Origin: Rathayibacter sp. SD072
Lineage (GTDB): Bacteria; Actinomycetota; Actinomycetes; Actinomycetales; Microbacteriaceae
Length of the DNA: 40,938 nt
Assembly (NCBI RefSeq): GCF_017355185.1
Contig: NZ_JADILJ010000034.1
Location: 1 to 40,938 of the forward strand
Direction: 5' to 3'
Each line of letters starts with the position of its first letter. The first letter of the stretch is position 1. Of the stretch, positions 25,557 to 34,881 are shown piece by piece. Position numbers and translations under genes: made by a program. Under the pieces are notes generated by a model that saw only the letters and a list, made by a program, of their open reading frames with translations, was not told where the DNA came from and ran no database searches.

Positions 25557-28500
25557 CGGCGGCCTCGACCTTCTCGACGCGGATGATGGCGGTGCCGGCC
25601 GGTCCGAAGGCGACCGCGCCCTCTCCGCCCTCGAGGGCGACCGTCAAGGGGGTGAAGGCGGACCCGGTCGCGAGCGTCTCCTCGGCGATCCAGGTGCCGT
25701 GCGGCGCGAGCGCGGCGAGGCTGACCTCGTCGAGCATGACGTCGAGGACGATGCGGTCGCTGACGTCGAGCCCGGCCGACTTGCGGGCGTCCTGCACCGC
25801 GCGGATGAGGTCGCGGGCCAGGCCCTCGGCCTCGAGCTCCGGCGTGGTCGCCGTGTCGAGCAGGACGAATCCGCCGCGGGGCAGCAGGGCGATGGCGCGG
25901 TCGTCCGCTCCGGATCCCGCGACCTCGAGGGTCAGCTCGTACTCGCCCTCGACGAGCTCGACGCCGCCGGCGGTGACGACGCCGTCGATCTCGCTCCAGT
26001 CACCGGCCTTGGCGGCCCTGATGACGGTCTGGACGCCGCGGCCCAGGCGGGGACCCGCGGCCCGCGCGTTCACCGACAGCCGGGAGGTGACTCCGTAGTC
26101 GGCGGCGCTCGAGTCGACCAGCGGCACGAGCGCGACCTCCTTCACGTTCAGCTCGTCGCGCAGGATCGCCTCGAAGGGCGCCAGCTCGGCGGCGTCGGCG
26201 ACGACGACGGTCAGGCGCGCGAGCGGCAGGCGCACGCGGAGCCCGGCCTGCTTGCGGAGCGAGAGCGCCGTGGACGAGATCCCGCGGACGGCGTCCATCG
26301 CGTGGACGAGGGACTCGTCGACGGGGAACTCGTCCGCGCTCGGCCAGTCGGTGAGGTGGACGCTGCGGCCGCCCGTCAGGCCCTGCCAGATCTCCTCGGA
26401 GACCAGCGGGAGCAGCGGAGCGGCGACCCGGGTCACGGTCTCGAGGACGGTGAAGAGCGTGTCGAACGCCTCCGCTCCCCCGCCCTCGGCGTCGACGCCC
26501 TGCCAGAACCGGTCGCGGGACCGGCGGACGTACCAGTTGGTCAGCACGTCGGCGAAGTCGCGCAGCGCGGCGGCCGCGAGGGTCGAGTCGAGCGCCTCGA
26601 GGTGACCGGTGACCATCTCGATCAGGTCGTGCGTCTTGGCGAGCAGATAGCGGTCGAGGACGTCCTCGGAGTCGGTGCGGCGGGTCGCCGAGTAGCCCTC
26701 GTCACCGGACGCGTTCGCGTACAGCGAGAAGAAGTACCAGGTGCTCCAGAGCGGCAGCAGGACCTGGCGCACGCCCTCGCGGATCCCCTCCTCGGTGACG
26801 ACCAGATTGCCGCCGCGCAGCACCGGACTCGACATCAGGAACCAGCGCATCGCGTCGGAGCCGTCGCGGTCGAAGACCTCGGCGACGTCGGGGTAGTTGC
26901 GCAGCGACTTCGACATCTTCTGGCCGTCGTTGCCGAGCACGATCCCGTGGCTGACGACGTTGCGGAAGGCGGGACGGTCGAAGAGCGCCGTCGAGAGCAC
27001 GTGCAGCGTGTAGAACCAGCCGCGCGTCTGCCCGATGTACTCGACGATGAAGTCGGCCGGGTTGTGCGAGTCGAACCAGTCGGCGTTCTCGAACGGGTAG
27101 TGCACCTGCGCGAAGGGCATCGAGCCCGAGTCGAACCAGACGTCGAGGACATCGGTGATCCGGCGCATCGTCGAGCGCCCCGTCGGGTCGTCGGGATTCG
27201 GGCGTGTGAGCTCGTCGATGAAGGGGCGGTGCAGATCCTGCGGACGCACGCCGAAGTCGCGCTCGAGCTCGTCGAGCGAGCCGTAGACGTCCATGCGCGG
27301 GTACTCGGGGTCGTCGCTCTTCCACACCGGGATCGGCGAGCCGAAGTAACGGTTGCGGCTGATCGACCAGTCGCGCGCGCCCGAGAGCCACTTGCCGAAC
27401 TGGCCGTCCTTGACGTTCTCCGGGACCCAGGTGATGTCCTGGTTGAGCTCCTCCATGCGGTCGCGGAACGCGGTCACCCGCACGAACCAGCTCGAGACGG
27501 CCTTGTAGATCAGCGGGTTCCGGCAGCGCCAGCAGTGCGGGTACGAGTGCTCGTAGCTCGCCTGGCGCAGCAGCCGGTGCTGCGCCTTGAGCAGCTGGGT
27601 CAGCGGCTTGTTCGCCTCGAAGACCTGCAGGCCGGCGACCTCCGCGATCTGCGGGAGGAAGCGGCCGCCGTCGTCGACGGAGATGATGACGGGGATGCCC
27701 GCCGCCTCGCAGACCTTCTGGTCGTCCTCGCCGTAGGCGGGCGCCTGGTGCACGATGCCCGTGCCCTCGGTCGTGGTGACGTAGTCGGCGACGAGGATGC
27801 GCCACGCGTTCTGCGTGCCCCAGGCCTCGGTGTCGGCGTAGTGGTCCCAGAGCCGGTCGTAGCTGACGCCCTCGAGCTCGCGCCCGCGCAGGGTGCGCGA
27901 GACGGCGGCGCGGGCGGACTCGGCGTCGTCGTAGCCCAGGTCCTTCGCGTAGGCGCCGACCTGATCGATCGCCAGGAGGTACTCGGCCGAGAGCTCGCGC
28001 TCCTCCGGCTCGCCCTTGCCGTCGGCGGCACCGTTCGGGCCTGCGGCCAGCACCGCGTACTCGATGTCCGGGCCGACGGCCAGCGCGGCGTTGGTCGGCA
28101 GGGTCCACGGGGTGGTCGTCCAGGCGAGCGCGCGCACGGCGGTGAGGCTCAGCGCCTCCGCCGTCTCGCCGACCAGCGGGAACGTGACCGTCACCGTCTG
28201 GTCCTGGCGCATCTTGTAGACGTCGTCGTCCATCCGCAGCTCGTGGTTCGAGAGCGGGGTCTGGTCGCGCCAGCAGTACGGGAGGACGCGGTAGCCCTCG
28301 TAGGCGAGGCCCTTGTCGTAGAGCTGCTTGAACGCCCAGATGACGGACTCCATGAAGGAGGGGTCGAGCGTCTTGTAGTCGTTCTCGAAGTCGACCCAGC
28401 GCGCCTGGCGGGTGACGTAGTCCTGCCACTCCCCCGTGTAGCGCAGCACCGACTCCTTCGCCGCGGCGTTGAACGCGGCGATGCCCATCTCCTCGATCTG

Positions 28501-28875
28501 GGACTTGTCGGTGATGCCGAGCTGGCGCTCCGCCTCGAGCTCGGCGGGCAGGCCGTGGGTGTCCCAGCCGAAACGGCGGTGCACCTGCTTGCCGCGCATC
28601 GTCTGGAAGCGGGGGAAGAGGTCCTTCGCGTACCCGGTCAGCAGGTGGCCGTAGTGCGGCAGCCCGTTGGCGAACGGAGGGCCGTCGTAGAACACCCACT
28701 CAGGGGCGCCCTCGCGGGAGCGGATCGACTCCTGGAAGGTGTCGTCGGCCTTCCAGTAGGCGAGCACCTTCTCCTCGATCTCGGGGAAGCGCGGCGAAGC
28801 GGCCACCCCGCGGCCGAAGGCGGAGCCGGACGCGTCGGCGTCACCGGGGGTGGGCGGGGTCAAGGGATAGGTCAC
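25549..28875 (-). CDS. ileS: Isoleucyl-tRNA synthetase (IleRS2 type)
   Basis: IleRS charges tRNA-Ile. The 1108-residue protein has the class I signature HYGH at residues 74-77 and KMSKS at 653-657 followed by LRNYPD. Its length and motifs fit the eukaryote-like type 2 enzymes, a class often naturally tolerant to mupirocin; that trait is inferred from the class only. I start at the GTG at 28875 because GGAGA lies 6 bases before it and MTYPLTPPT opens naturally. The longer frame to 28908 would run into the T-box sequester region. It heads the ileS-folC-DUF4233-ndk operon. Confidence 0.96.
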   Translation of the reverse strand: MTYPLTPPTPGDADASGSAFGRGVAASPRFPEIEEKVLAYWKADDTFQESIRSREGAPEWVFYDGPPFANGLPHYGHLLTGYAKDLFPRFQTMRGKQVHRRFGWDTHGLPAELEAERQLGITDKSQIEEMGIAAFNAAAKESVLRYTGEWQDYVTRQARWVDFENDYKTLDPSFMESVIWAFKQLYDKGLAYEGYRVLPYCWRDQTPLSNHELRMDDDVYKMRQDQTVTVTFPLVGETAEALSLTAVRALAWTTTPWTLPTNAALAVGPDIEYAVLAAGPNGAADGKGEPEERELSAEYLLAIDQVGAYAKDLGYDDAESARAAVSRTLRGRELEGVSYDRLWDHYADTEAWGTQNAWRILVADYVTTTEGTGIVHQAPAYGEDDQKVCEAAGIPVIISVDDGGRFLPQIAEVAGLQVFEANKPLTQLLKAQHRLLRQASYEHSYPHCWRCRNPLIYKAVSSWFVRVTAFRDRMEELNQDITWVPENVKDGQFGKWLSGARDWSISRNRYFGSPIPVWKSDDPEYPRMDVYGSLDELERDFGVRPQDLHRPFIDELTRPNPDDPTGRSTMRRITDVLDVWFDSGSMPFAQVHYPFENADWFDSHNPADFIVEYIGQTRGWFYTLHVLSTALFDRPAFRNVVSHGIVLGNDGQKMSKSLRNYPDVAEVFDRDGSDAMRWFLMSSPVLRGGNLVVTEEGIREGVRQVLLPLWSTWYFFSLYANASGDEGYSATRRTDSEDVLDRYLLAKTHDLIEMVTGHLEALDSTLAAAALRDFADVLTNWYVRRSRDRFWQGVDAEGGGAEAFDTLFTVLETVTRVAAPLLPLVSEEIWQGLTGGRSVHLTDWPSADEFPVDESLVHAMDAVRGISSTALSLRKQAGLRVRLPLARLTVVVADAAELAPFEAILRDELNVKEVALVPLVDSSAADYGVTSRLSVNARAAGPRLGRGVQTVIRAAKAGDWSEIDGVVTAGGVELVEGEYELTLEVAGSGADDRAIALLPRGGFVLLDTATTPELEAEGLARDLIRAVQDARKSAGLDVSDRIVLDVMLDEVSLAALAPHGTWIAEETLATGSAFTPLTVALEGGEGAVAFGPAGTAIIRVEKVEAADV

Positions 28876-29109
28876 GTGCGATCTCCTGGCAGTGATGCTG
28901 GGCTGCACGAGGACGGCCCGCCCGGATCTGTCAGCCCGGGCCGGGGTCGCGGTACCACCTCGCTTGGACCGCTCCTCGGCGCGAGCCTCGGAGACGTTCC
29001 CACTCGATCGGCTGTCACGGGCCGTACCCGTCCGGTTCTACTGGGCGCAGGCCTGAGCCGACGCCGTTCTTCCGGAGACTCGCCGGTGATGGCCGGGTCG
29101 AAGTCGTTG
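28876..29109 (-). promoter_or_regulatory. Isoleucine T-box riboswitch of ileS
   Basis: The leader of about 234 bases carries the T-box sequence AGCGAGGTGGTACCGCG on the minus strand (28948-28964), whose TGGT can pair with the ACCA end of uncharged tRNA. A short stem I holds CCATCACCGG with the isoleucine specifier ATC at 29088-29090, followed by CCGGCGAGTCTCCGG. After the T-box comes a GC-rich helix region without U-tract, then the AGGAG site (28883-28887). This resembles the short-stem-I, translation-type actinobacterial ileS T-boxes. Confidence 0.9.
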
Positions 29110-29115
29110 AGGGAT

Positions 29116-29121
29116 ATCGTA
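29116..29121 (-). promoter_or_regulatory. -10 element of the T-box/ileS transcript
   Basis: TACGAT on the minus strand predicts a start near 29109. The overlapping plus-strand bases TATCGT could serve the divergent TetR gene. Confidence 0.5.
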
Positions 29122-29153
29122 GCGCGTCGAGCGGATGCGGAGCGGGAGCGATC

Positions 29154-29759
29154 ATGGCGGGTGCGACGGGCAGAGGACGCCCCAGGGCCTCGTCGCGCTC
29201 GATGCTCGAGGACGCCGCACTCGACCTGTTTTTGGAGCAGAGCTACGCCGGCACGACCGTCGAGCACATCGCCCAGCGGGCCGGGGTCTCGCGGAACACC
29301 TTCTTCAACTACTTCGAGTCCAAGAGCGACGTGTTCTGGGTGCTCGTCGACGACCGCCTGTCCGAGCTGCCCGCCGCGCTCGCCGCGACCGACCCCGAGC
29401 GGCCCGCGATGGACGGACTGCGCGACGCGCTGCTGGCGGTCGGCGCCGGCTTCGGCCCCTCCTCCGTGCCGTGGGCGCTCACCCAGAGCGCTCTCATCGG
29501 CAGCGTGCACGAGCTCCAGGCGTCCGCGCTCTCCCGCCTCGCCCGGCAGGCCGCGATCGTGGCGGCGTTCATCGAGCAGCGGGCCTCGCGTCCGCTGCCC
29601 ACGCACCTGACCCGGGCGATCGCCTACGCGAGTGTCGGAGCGGCCGTGGCCGCGGTGCAGGCCTGGGCCGCGGCGGGTCCGACACGCGGCGAGCTGGTGC
29701 CGTACCTCGACGAGGCGCTCGCCCCGATCCGCGCGGGCTTCGCCCCCGTCGTCGACTGA
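29154..29759 (+). CDS. TetR family transcriptional regulator
   Basis: The 201-residue protein has an N-terminal TetR helix-turn-helix (about residues 18-62) with TTVEHIAQRAGVSRNTFFNYF and the following FESKSDVFWVLV helix. The C-terminal ligand domain (about 75-200) is Ala-rich and not recognisable to a specific subgroup, so its effector and targets are unknown. It is divergent from ileS and its start lies about 30 bases from the ileS promoter. GGGAG precedes the ATG by 6 bases. The nearest downstream gene, valS, has its own promoter and is an unlikely target. Confidence 0.9.
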   Translation: MAGATGRGRPRASSRSMLEDAALDLFLEQSYAGTTVEHIAQRAGVSRNTFFNYFESKSDVFWVLVDDRLSELPAALAATDPERPAMDGLRDALLAVGAGFGPSSVPWALTQSALIGSVHELQASALSRLARQAAIVAAFIEQRASRPLPTHLTRAIAYASVGAAVAAVQAWAAAGPTRGELVPYLDEALAPIRAGFAPVVD

Positions 29760-29791
29760 CCCCGCCCGGCTCCCGCACCGCGACACCGCGG

Positions 29792-29797
29792 TAGGAT
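29792..29797 (+). promoter_or_regulatory. -10 element of valS
   Basis: TAGGAT predicts a start near 29804 and an approximately 83-base leader ending in the CCGGAGAATC ribosome binding region of valS. I see no T-box in this leader. Confidence 0.5.
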
Positions 29798-29886
29798 CGG
29801 CGCGGCCGGTGAGCGATCCGCTCCAGCGCCGCCATCCAGGCATCATCACCACCGACACGGTGCCGCCCATATCGAACCGGAGAATC

Positions 29887-32442
29887 ATGACCTTCGCCGA
29901 CCGCCTCCCCGCGAAGCCTGCCCTCGAGGGCCTCGAGAGCAAGTGGGGCCTCGTCTGGCAGACCGACGGGACCTACCGGTTCGACCGCACCGGTCTCACC
30001 CGCGCCGACGTCTACTCGATCGACACCCCGCCCCCGACCGCCTCCGGCTCGCTGCACATCGGGCACGTCTTCTCGTACACGCACACCGACGTCGTCGCGC
30101 GCTTCCAGCGCATGCGCGGCCGCAAGGTCTTCTACCCGATGGGCTGGGACGACAACGGCCTGCCCACCGAGCGCCGCGTGCAGAACTACTACGGGGTCCG
30201 CTGCGACCCGACGCTCCCCTACGAGGCCGGCTTCACGCCTCCGTTCGAGGGGGGCGACAACAAGAGCAGCAAGGCGGCCGATCAGAAGCCGATCTCGCGA
30301 CGCAACTTCATCGAGCTCTGCGAGCGCCTGACCGTCGAGGACGAGAAGCAGTTCGAGGACCTCTGGCGCACCCTCGGCCTCTCGGTCGACTGGTCGCAGA
30401 GCTACCGCACCATCGGCGAGGAGTCGCAGGCCGCGTCGCAGCGCGCGTTCCTCCGGAACCTCGCGCGCGGCGAGGCGTACCAGGCCCAGGCCCCGACCCT
30501 GTGGGACATCACGTTCCGAACCGCGGTCGCGCAGGCCGAGCTGGAGGACAAGGAGCAGCCCGGCGCCTACCACCGGATCGGGTTCCACCGCGACGGCGGA
30601 GACGACGTCTTCATCGAGACGACCCGGCCCGAGCTCCTCCCGGCCTGCGTCGCGCTCGTCGCGCACCCCGATGACGAGCGGTACCAGCCGCTCTTCGGGA
30701 CGACCGTCCGCACCCCGCTCTTCGACGTCGAGGTGCCGGTGCTCGCGCACCACCTCGCGCAGAAGGACAAGGGCTCGGGCATCGCCATGATCTGCACCTT
30801 CGGCGACGTCACGGACGTCGTCTGGTGGCGCGAGCTCGATCTGCCCAACCGCGCGATCATCGGCTTCGACGGACGCATCGTGTCGGAGGCGCCCGCGGCG
30901 ATCACCAGCGACGCCGGTCGCGAGGCGTACGCGCAGCTCGCGGGCAAGACGGTCTTCTCGGCCAAGCAGGCCGTCGTCGCGCTCCTCACGGAGTCGGGCG
31001 AGATGACGGGCGAGCCGCGCCCCATCACGCACCCCGTGAAGTTCTTCGAGAAGGGCGACAAGCCGCTCGAGATCGTCTCGACCCGGCAGTGGTACCTCGT
31101 CAACGGGGCGCGGGACGCCTCTCTGAAGGAGCGCCTCCTGGAGCTCGGGCGCGACGTCCGCTTCGTGCCGGAGTTCATGCGCGTGCGCTACGAGAACTGG
31201 GTGAACGGCCTCTCGGGCGACTGGCTGGTCTCGCGTCAGCGCTTCTTCGGCGTGCCGATCCCCGTCTGGTACCCGCTCGACGGCGACGGCAACCCCGTCT
31301 TCGACCGGCCGCTGGTGCCGGAGGAGTCGGCGCTGCCGGTCGACCCGTCCTCGGACCCCGCACCCGGCTACTCGGAGGACCAGCGCGGCGTGCCGGGCGG
31401 ATTCCAGGGCGAGCTCGACGTGATGGACACGTGGGCGACCTCCTCCCTCACCCCGCAGCTCGCCGGCGGCTGGGAGCGGGACGACGAGCTCTGGCAGCTG
31501 GTCGCGCCCTACGACCTGCGACCCCAGGGCCAGGACATCATCCGCACCTGGCTCTTCTCGACCCTGCTGCGCTCGCAGCTCGAGGACTCGCGCGCGCCGT
31601 GGGGCAACGCGACGATCTCGGGCTTCATCGTCGATCCGGACCGCAAGAAGATGTCGAAGTCCAAGGGCAACGTCGTCACTCCGGCCGGGATGCTCGAGCA
31701 GCACGGCTCGGACGCCGTGCGCTACTGGGCCGCCTCGTCGCGCCTGGGCACCGACGCGGCCTTCGATCCGCAGAACCCGACGCAGATCAAGATCGGCCGA
31801 CGCCTCGCGATCAAGGTGCTGAACGCGGCCAAGTTCATCCACGGCTTCGCGCAGACCCCGGGTGCGGAGGTGACCGACCCGCTCGATCTGAGCATGCTCG
31901 CGACCCTCGACGCCGTGGTGGCGGAGGCGACGACCGCGCTCGAGAACTACGACCACGCCCGGGCTCTCGAGACGACGGAGGCGTTCTTCTGGACGTTCTG
32001 CGACGACTACCTCGAGCTCGTGAAGGAGCGCGCCTACGGTGAGGACGGCGCCTCGGCCGCGGCCGCGCTGCACCTCGCCCTCGACGCTCTGCAGCGCCTG
32101 TTCGCTCCGTTCATCCCCTTCGCGACAGAGGAGACCTGGTCGTGGTCGCACGACGGATCGATCCACTCGCAGCCGTGGCCCGAGCAGTCCGGTCTCGGCG
32201 GCGACCCCGCGGTCCTCACCGCCGCCAGCACGGTCCTCACCGCGATCCGACGCGCCAAGACCGACGCGAAGGCCTCGCAGAAGACCCCGGCCCGCTCCGC
32301 CGTCGTCACGGCTCCGGCGGAGCTCGTGTCGGCCCTGCGCCTGGCCTCCGGCGACATCGCCGCGGTCGGCCGGATCGCCGCCCTCGAGTTCGCCGAGGGT
32401 GGCACACTGGCCGTGGACATCGAGCTCGAGACCGAGGCGTAG
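29887..32442 (+). CDS. valS: Valyl-tRNA synthetase, archaeal-type
   Basis: ValRS charges tRNA-Val. The 851-residue protein has HIGH at residues 57-60 and KMSKS at 588-592. Instead of the GTDHAGIATQ block of canonical bacterial ValRS it has GWDDNGLPTERRVQNYYGVR, and an ISRRNFIELC segment follows. It also ends without the usual bacterial C-terminal coiled coil. These traits fit the archaeal-type ValRS known from archaea and some bacteria such as Rickettsia. The ATG at 29887 is preceded by GGAGAATC; longer upstream frames cover the tail of the TetR gene and are not coding. Confidence 0.95.
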   Translation: MTFADRLPAKPALEGLESKWGLVWQTDGTYRFDRTGLTRADVYSIDTPPPTASGSLHIGHVFSYTHTDVVARFQRMRGRKVFYPMGWDDNGLPTERRVQNYYGVRCDPTLPYEAGFTPPFEGGDNKSSKAADQKPISRRNFIELCERLTVEDEKQFEDLWRTLGLSVDWSQSYRTIGEESQAASQRAFLRNLARGEAYQAQAPTLWDITFRTAVAQAELEDKEQPGAYHRIGFHRDGGDDVFIETTRPELLPACVALVAHPDDERYQPLFGTTVRTPLFDVEVPVLAHHLAQKDKGSGIAMICTFGDVTDVVWWRELDLPNRAIIGFDGRIVSEAPAAITSDAGREAYAQLAGKTVFSAKQAVVALLTESGEMTGEPRPITHPVKFFEKGDKPLEIVSTRQWYLVNGARDASLKERLLELGRDVRFVPEFMRVRYENWVNGLSGDWLVSRQRFFGVPIPVWYPLDGDGNPVFDRPLVPEESALPVDPSSDPAPGYSEDQRGVPGGFQGELDVMDTWATSSLTPQLAGGWERDDELWQLVAPYDLRPQGQDIIRTWLFSTLLRSQLEDSRAPWGNATISGFIVDPDRKKMSKSKGNVVTPAGMLEQHGSDAVRYWAASSRLGTDAAFDPQNPTQIKIGRRLAIKVLNAAKFIHGFAQTPGAEVTDPLDLSMLATLDAVVAEATTALENYDHARALETTEAFFWTFCDDYLELVKERAYGEDGASAAAALHLALDALQRLFAPFIPFATEETWSWSHDGSIHSQPWPEQSGLGGDPAVLTAASTVLTAIRRAKTDAKASQKTPARSAVVTAPAELVSALRLASGDIAAVGRIAALEFAEGGTLAVDIELETEA

Positions 32443-32509
32443 CAGCTCGCGGGCGGGCGCCGGAGCCCCGGCGCCCGCCTCCCGGACCACCGACGAGAGG
32501 ACGCACAGG

Positions 32510-32779
32510 ATGCAGCTCGGAACACGCTGGGCCCTCGGCGGCGAACCGCCGCAGACCCTTCCGGAGATCGTCGTCACCGCTCTGCGCGACGTCGAGCAGG
32601 AGCTCGTCACGGCCGGCACGGACACTTCCGACTGGCGCTGGCAGCTGACCTGGCTCGAGGGGAAGCCGGTGCTCGAGCTCGACGACGGCACCACCGTCAC
32701 CTACCGTCCCGACGAGGACGCCGCCTACATCACGCAACCGCAGGGACGCGTCGAGGGCGAGGACGACGACTGGGGCTGA
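32510..32779 (+). CDS. Small acidic protein of unknown function
   Basis: This 89-residue soluble protein begins MQLGTRWALGGEPPQTLPE, contains a TSDWRWQLTWLEGKPVLELDDG core and ends in an acidic tail (RVEGEDDDWG). I recall similar short proteins in Microbacteriaceae but do not know a family name. It starts 67 bases after valS with GAGAGG upstream and may be cotranscribed with it. No membrane segment or metal motif is present. Confidence 0.75.
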   Translation: MQLGTRWALGGEPPQTLPEIVVTALRDVEQELVTAGTDTSDWRWQLTWLEGKPVLELDDGTTVTYRPDEDAAYITQPQGRVEGEDDDWG

Positions 32780-32796
32780 CCCGGTTCCCCGGCGCC

Positions 32797-32802
32797 TAGG
32801 CT
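32797..32802 (+). promoter_or_regulatory. -10 element, leaderless promoter (M3 peptidase)
   Basis: TAGGCT, 6 bases, then the GTG at 32809. Confidence 0.6.
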
Positions 32803-32808
32803 CGCAGG

Positions 32809-34881
32809 GTGAGCGCCTCCGATCCCGTCGCCGTCCTCCTCGAGCCGAGCACGCTCCCCCACGGGCTGCCCGATTTCGCCGCCGTCGATCCGGAGGCGTA
32901 CCGCCCCGCGTTCGAGGAGGCGCTGCGTCGGCATCGCGCCGAGATCGACGCGATCGCGTCCTCGGAGGAGGCGCCGAGCGTCGAGAACACCCTGGTGGCG
33001 CTCGAGCGCTCCGGTCGCGCGCTGCGCCGGGTGAGCGCGGTGTTCTTCACGGTGTGCGCCTCCGATCGGACGCCGCTCACCGATGCCCTCGAGCAGGAGC
33101 TCGCTCCACTGCTCTCGGCCCACAGCGATGCGGTCACCCTCGATCCCCGCCTGTACGCGCGCCTGCGCGAGCTGGGCGAGCGGCGCGGCGAGCTCGCCCT
33201 CGACGACGAGACCGCGTACCTGCTCGAGCGTGTGCTGTCGGGCTTCGAGCGCGCCGGAGCGCTGCTGGACGACGCCGGCAAGGAGCATCTGAGCGAGCTC
33301 AACGAGCGCCTGTCGACGCTGACCACCCTGTTCGAGAAGAACCTGCTGGCCGAGTCGAACGCGCGCGCGGTTCTGCTCGACGACGCCTCCGCGCTCGACG
33401 GTCTCGACTCCTCCGAGGTCTCCGCGGCCGCCCGTGCCGCTGCGGACCGCGGCCTCGACGGCGTTCTGGTGACGCTCCCGCTGTACTCGGGCCACCCGTG
33501 GCTCGCGCGCCTGCGGGACCGCGGCGTGCGCGAGCGGATCCTCCGCGCCTCCGTCGGTCGTGCGAGCGAGGGAGGCGAGCACGACAACCGCGAGGTCCTG
33601 CAGGACATCGTCGCGCTGCGCGCCGAGCGCGCCCGGCTGCTCGGCTTCTCCTCGCACGCGGACTTCGTCGTGTCGGGTCAGACGGCCGGCTCGCCCGCGC
33701 GCGTCCGTGCGCTCCTCGAGGAGCTCGCTGAGCCGGCGGCCCGGAACGCCCGGCGGGAGCTGGCGCGCATGCAGACCCTCGCGGACGAGGAGCAGGACGC
33801 GGCGGGCGCTCCCCGTTTCACCCTCGCGGCGTGGGATCGCGCGTACTACGAGGAGCGGGTGCGCTCGGCCTCGTACGCCGTCGACGCGAGCGCACTGCGC
33901 CCCTTCTTCGAGCTCGAGCGGGTGCTGCACTCCGGCGTCTTCGCCGCGGCGACGGGCCTCTACGGTCTGCGCTTCCAGGAGCGGAGCGACCTGGTCGGCT
34001 ACAGCCGCCACGTCCGCGTCTTCGAGGTCCTCGAGGAGGACGGACAGCCGCTCGGGCTCTTCCTCTTCGACCCCTTCACCCGCGACTCCAAGCGCGGGGG
34101 CGCCTGGATGAACTCGCTGTCCGCGCGCACGAGCCTGCTCGGCGACTCCGCCGTCGTCGTCAACAACCTGAACCTCTCGGCACCCGGTGAGGACGAGCCC
34201 GCCCTGCTGAGCCTGGACGAGGTCGGCACGCTCTTCCACGAGTTCGGCCACGCACTGCACGGCCTCCTGGCGGCGGTCCGCTACCCGCGGTTCGGTGGGA
34301 CGAGCGTCTACCGCGACTTCGTGGAGTTCCCGAGCCAGGTCAACGAGATGTGGGTCCTGCGGCCCGAGCTCCTGTCCGAGTACGCCCGTCACGTGGACAC
34401 CGGTGAGCCGCTCGCTCCCGAGGTCCTCGCGCGGCTCGAGGCGTCCTCGCTCTGGGGTGAGGGCTTCGCCACGACCGAGTACCTCGCGGCGGCGCTGCTC
34501 GACCTCGCCTGGCACGAGCGGGAGGACGGGGCGGAGCGCACGGACGTGCTCGCCTTCGAGCAGGACACCCTGCGCCGGGCCGGCCTCCTCATCACCGCGA
34601 TCCCGCCCCGGTACGGCAGCACCTACTTCGCTCACGTCTTCTCGGGCGGGTACTCGGCCGGCTACTACTCCTACATCTGGAGCGAGATCCTCGACGCCGA
34701 CACCGTCGAGTGGTTCGACGAGAACGGCGGCCTGGACCGCGCAGCCGGAGAGCGCTTCCGGCGCGGGATCCTCGGGATCGGCGGGTCGCGCGACCCGCTC
34801 GACGCCTACCGCGTCTTCCGAGGGCGGGACGCGCGGACCGAGCCGCTGCTGCGTCGCCGAGGACTGCTCCCCCGCGCCTGA
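32809..34881 (+). CDS. dcp: M3 family metallopeptidase (peptidyl-dipeptidase Dcp-like)
   Basis: M3 peptidases cleave short peptides in the cytoplasm; Dcp removes C-terminal dipeptides. The 690-residue protein has the zinc motif HEFGH at residues 477-481 with the third ligand Glu506 in FVEFPSQVNE, and the late GYSAGYYSYIWSEILDAD substrate-binding region. No signal peptide is present. The GTG start at 32809 is predicted to be leaderless. Its last 76 bases overlap, antisense, the 3' end of the benE-like gene, but its C-terminus (LRRRGLLPRA) looks normal for the family. Oligopeptidase A is an alternative name. Confidence 0.93.
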   Translation: MSASDPVAVLLEPSTLPHGLPDFAAVDPEAYRPAFEEALRRHRAEIDAIASSEEAPSVENTLVALERSGRALRRVSAVFFTVCASDRTPLTDALEQELAPLLSAHSDAVTLDPRLYARLRELGERRGELALDDETAYLLERVLSGFERAGALLDDAGKEHLSELNERLSTLTTLFEKNLLAESNARAVLLDDASALDGLDSSEVSAAARAAADRGLDGVLVTLPLYSGHPWLARLRDRGVRERILRASVGRASEGGEHDNREVLQDIVALRAERARLLGFSSHADFVVSGQTAGSPARVRALLEELAEPAARNARRELARMQTLADEEQDAAGAPRFTLAAWDRAYYEERVRSASYAVDASALRPFFELERVLHSGVFAAATGLYGLRFQERSDLVGYSRHVRVFEVLEEDGQPLGLFLFDPFTRDSKRGGAWMNSLSARTSLLGDSAVVVNNLNLSAPGEDEPALLSLDEVGTLFHEFGHALHGLLAAVRYPRFGGTSVYRDFVEFPSQVNEMWVLRPELLSEYARHVDTGEPLAPEVLARLEASSLWGEGFATTEYLAAALLDLAWHEREDGAERTDVLAFEQDTLRRAGLLITAIPPRYGSTYFAHVFSGGYSAGYYSYIWSEILDADTVEWFDENGGLDRAAGERFRRGILGIGGSRDPLDAYRVFRGRDARTEPLLRRRGLLPRA

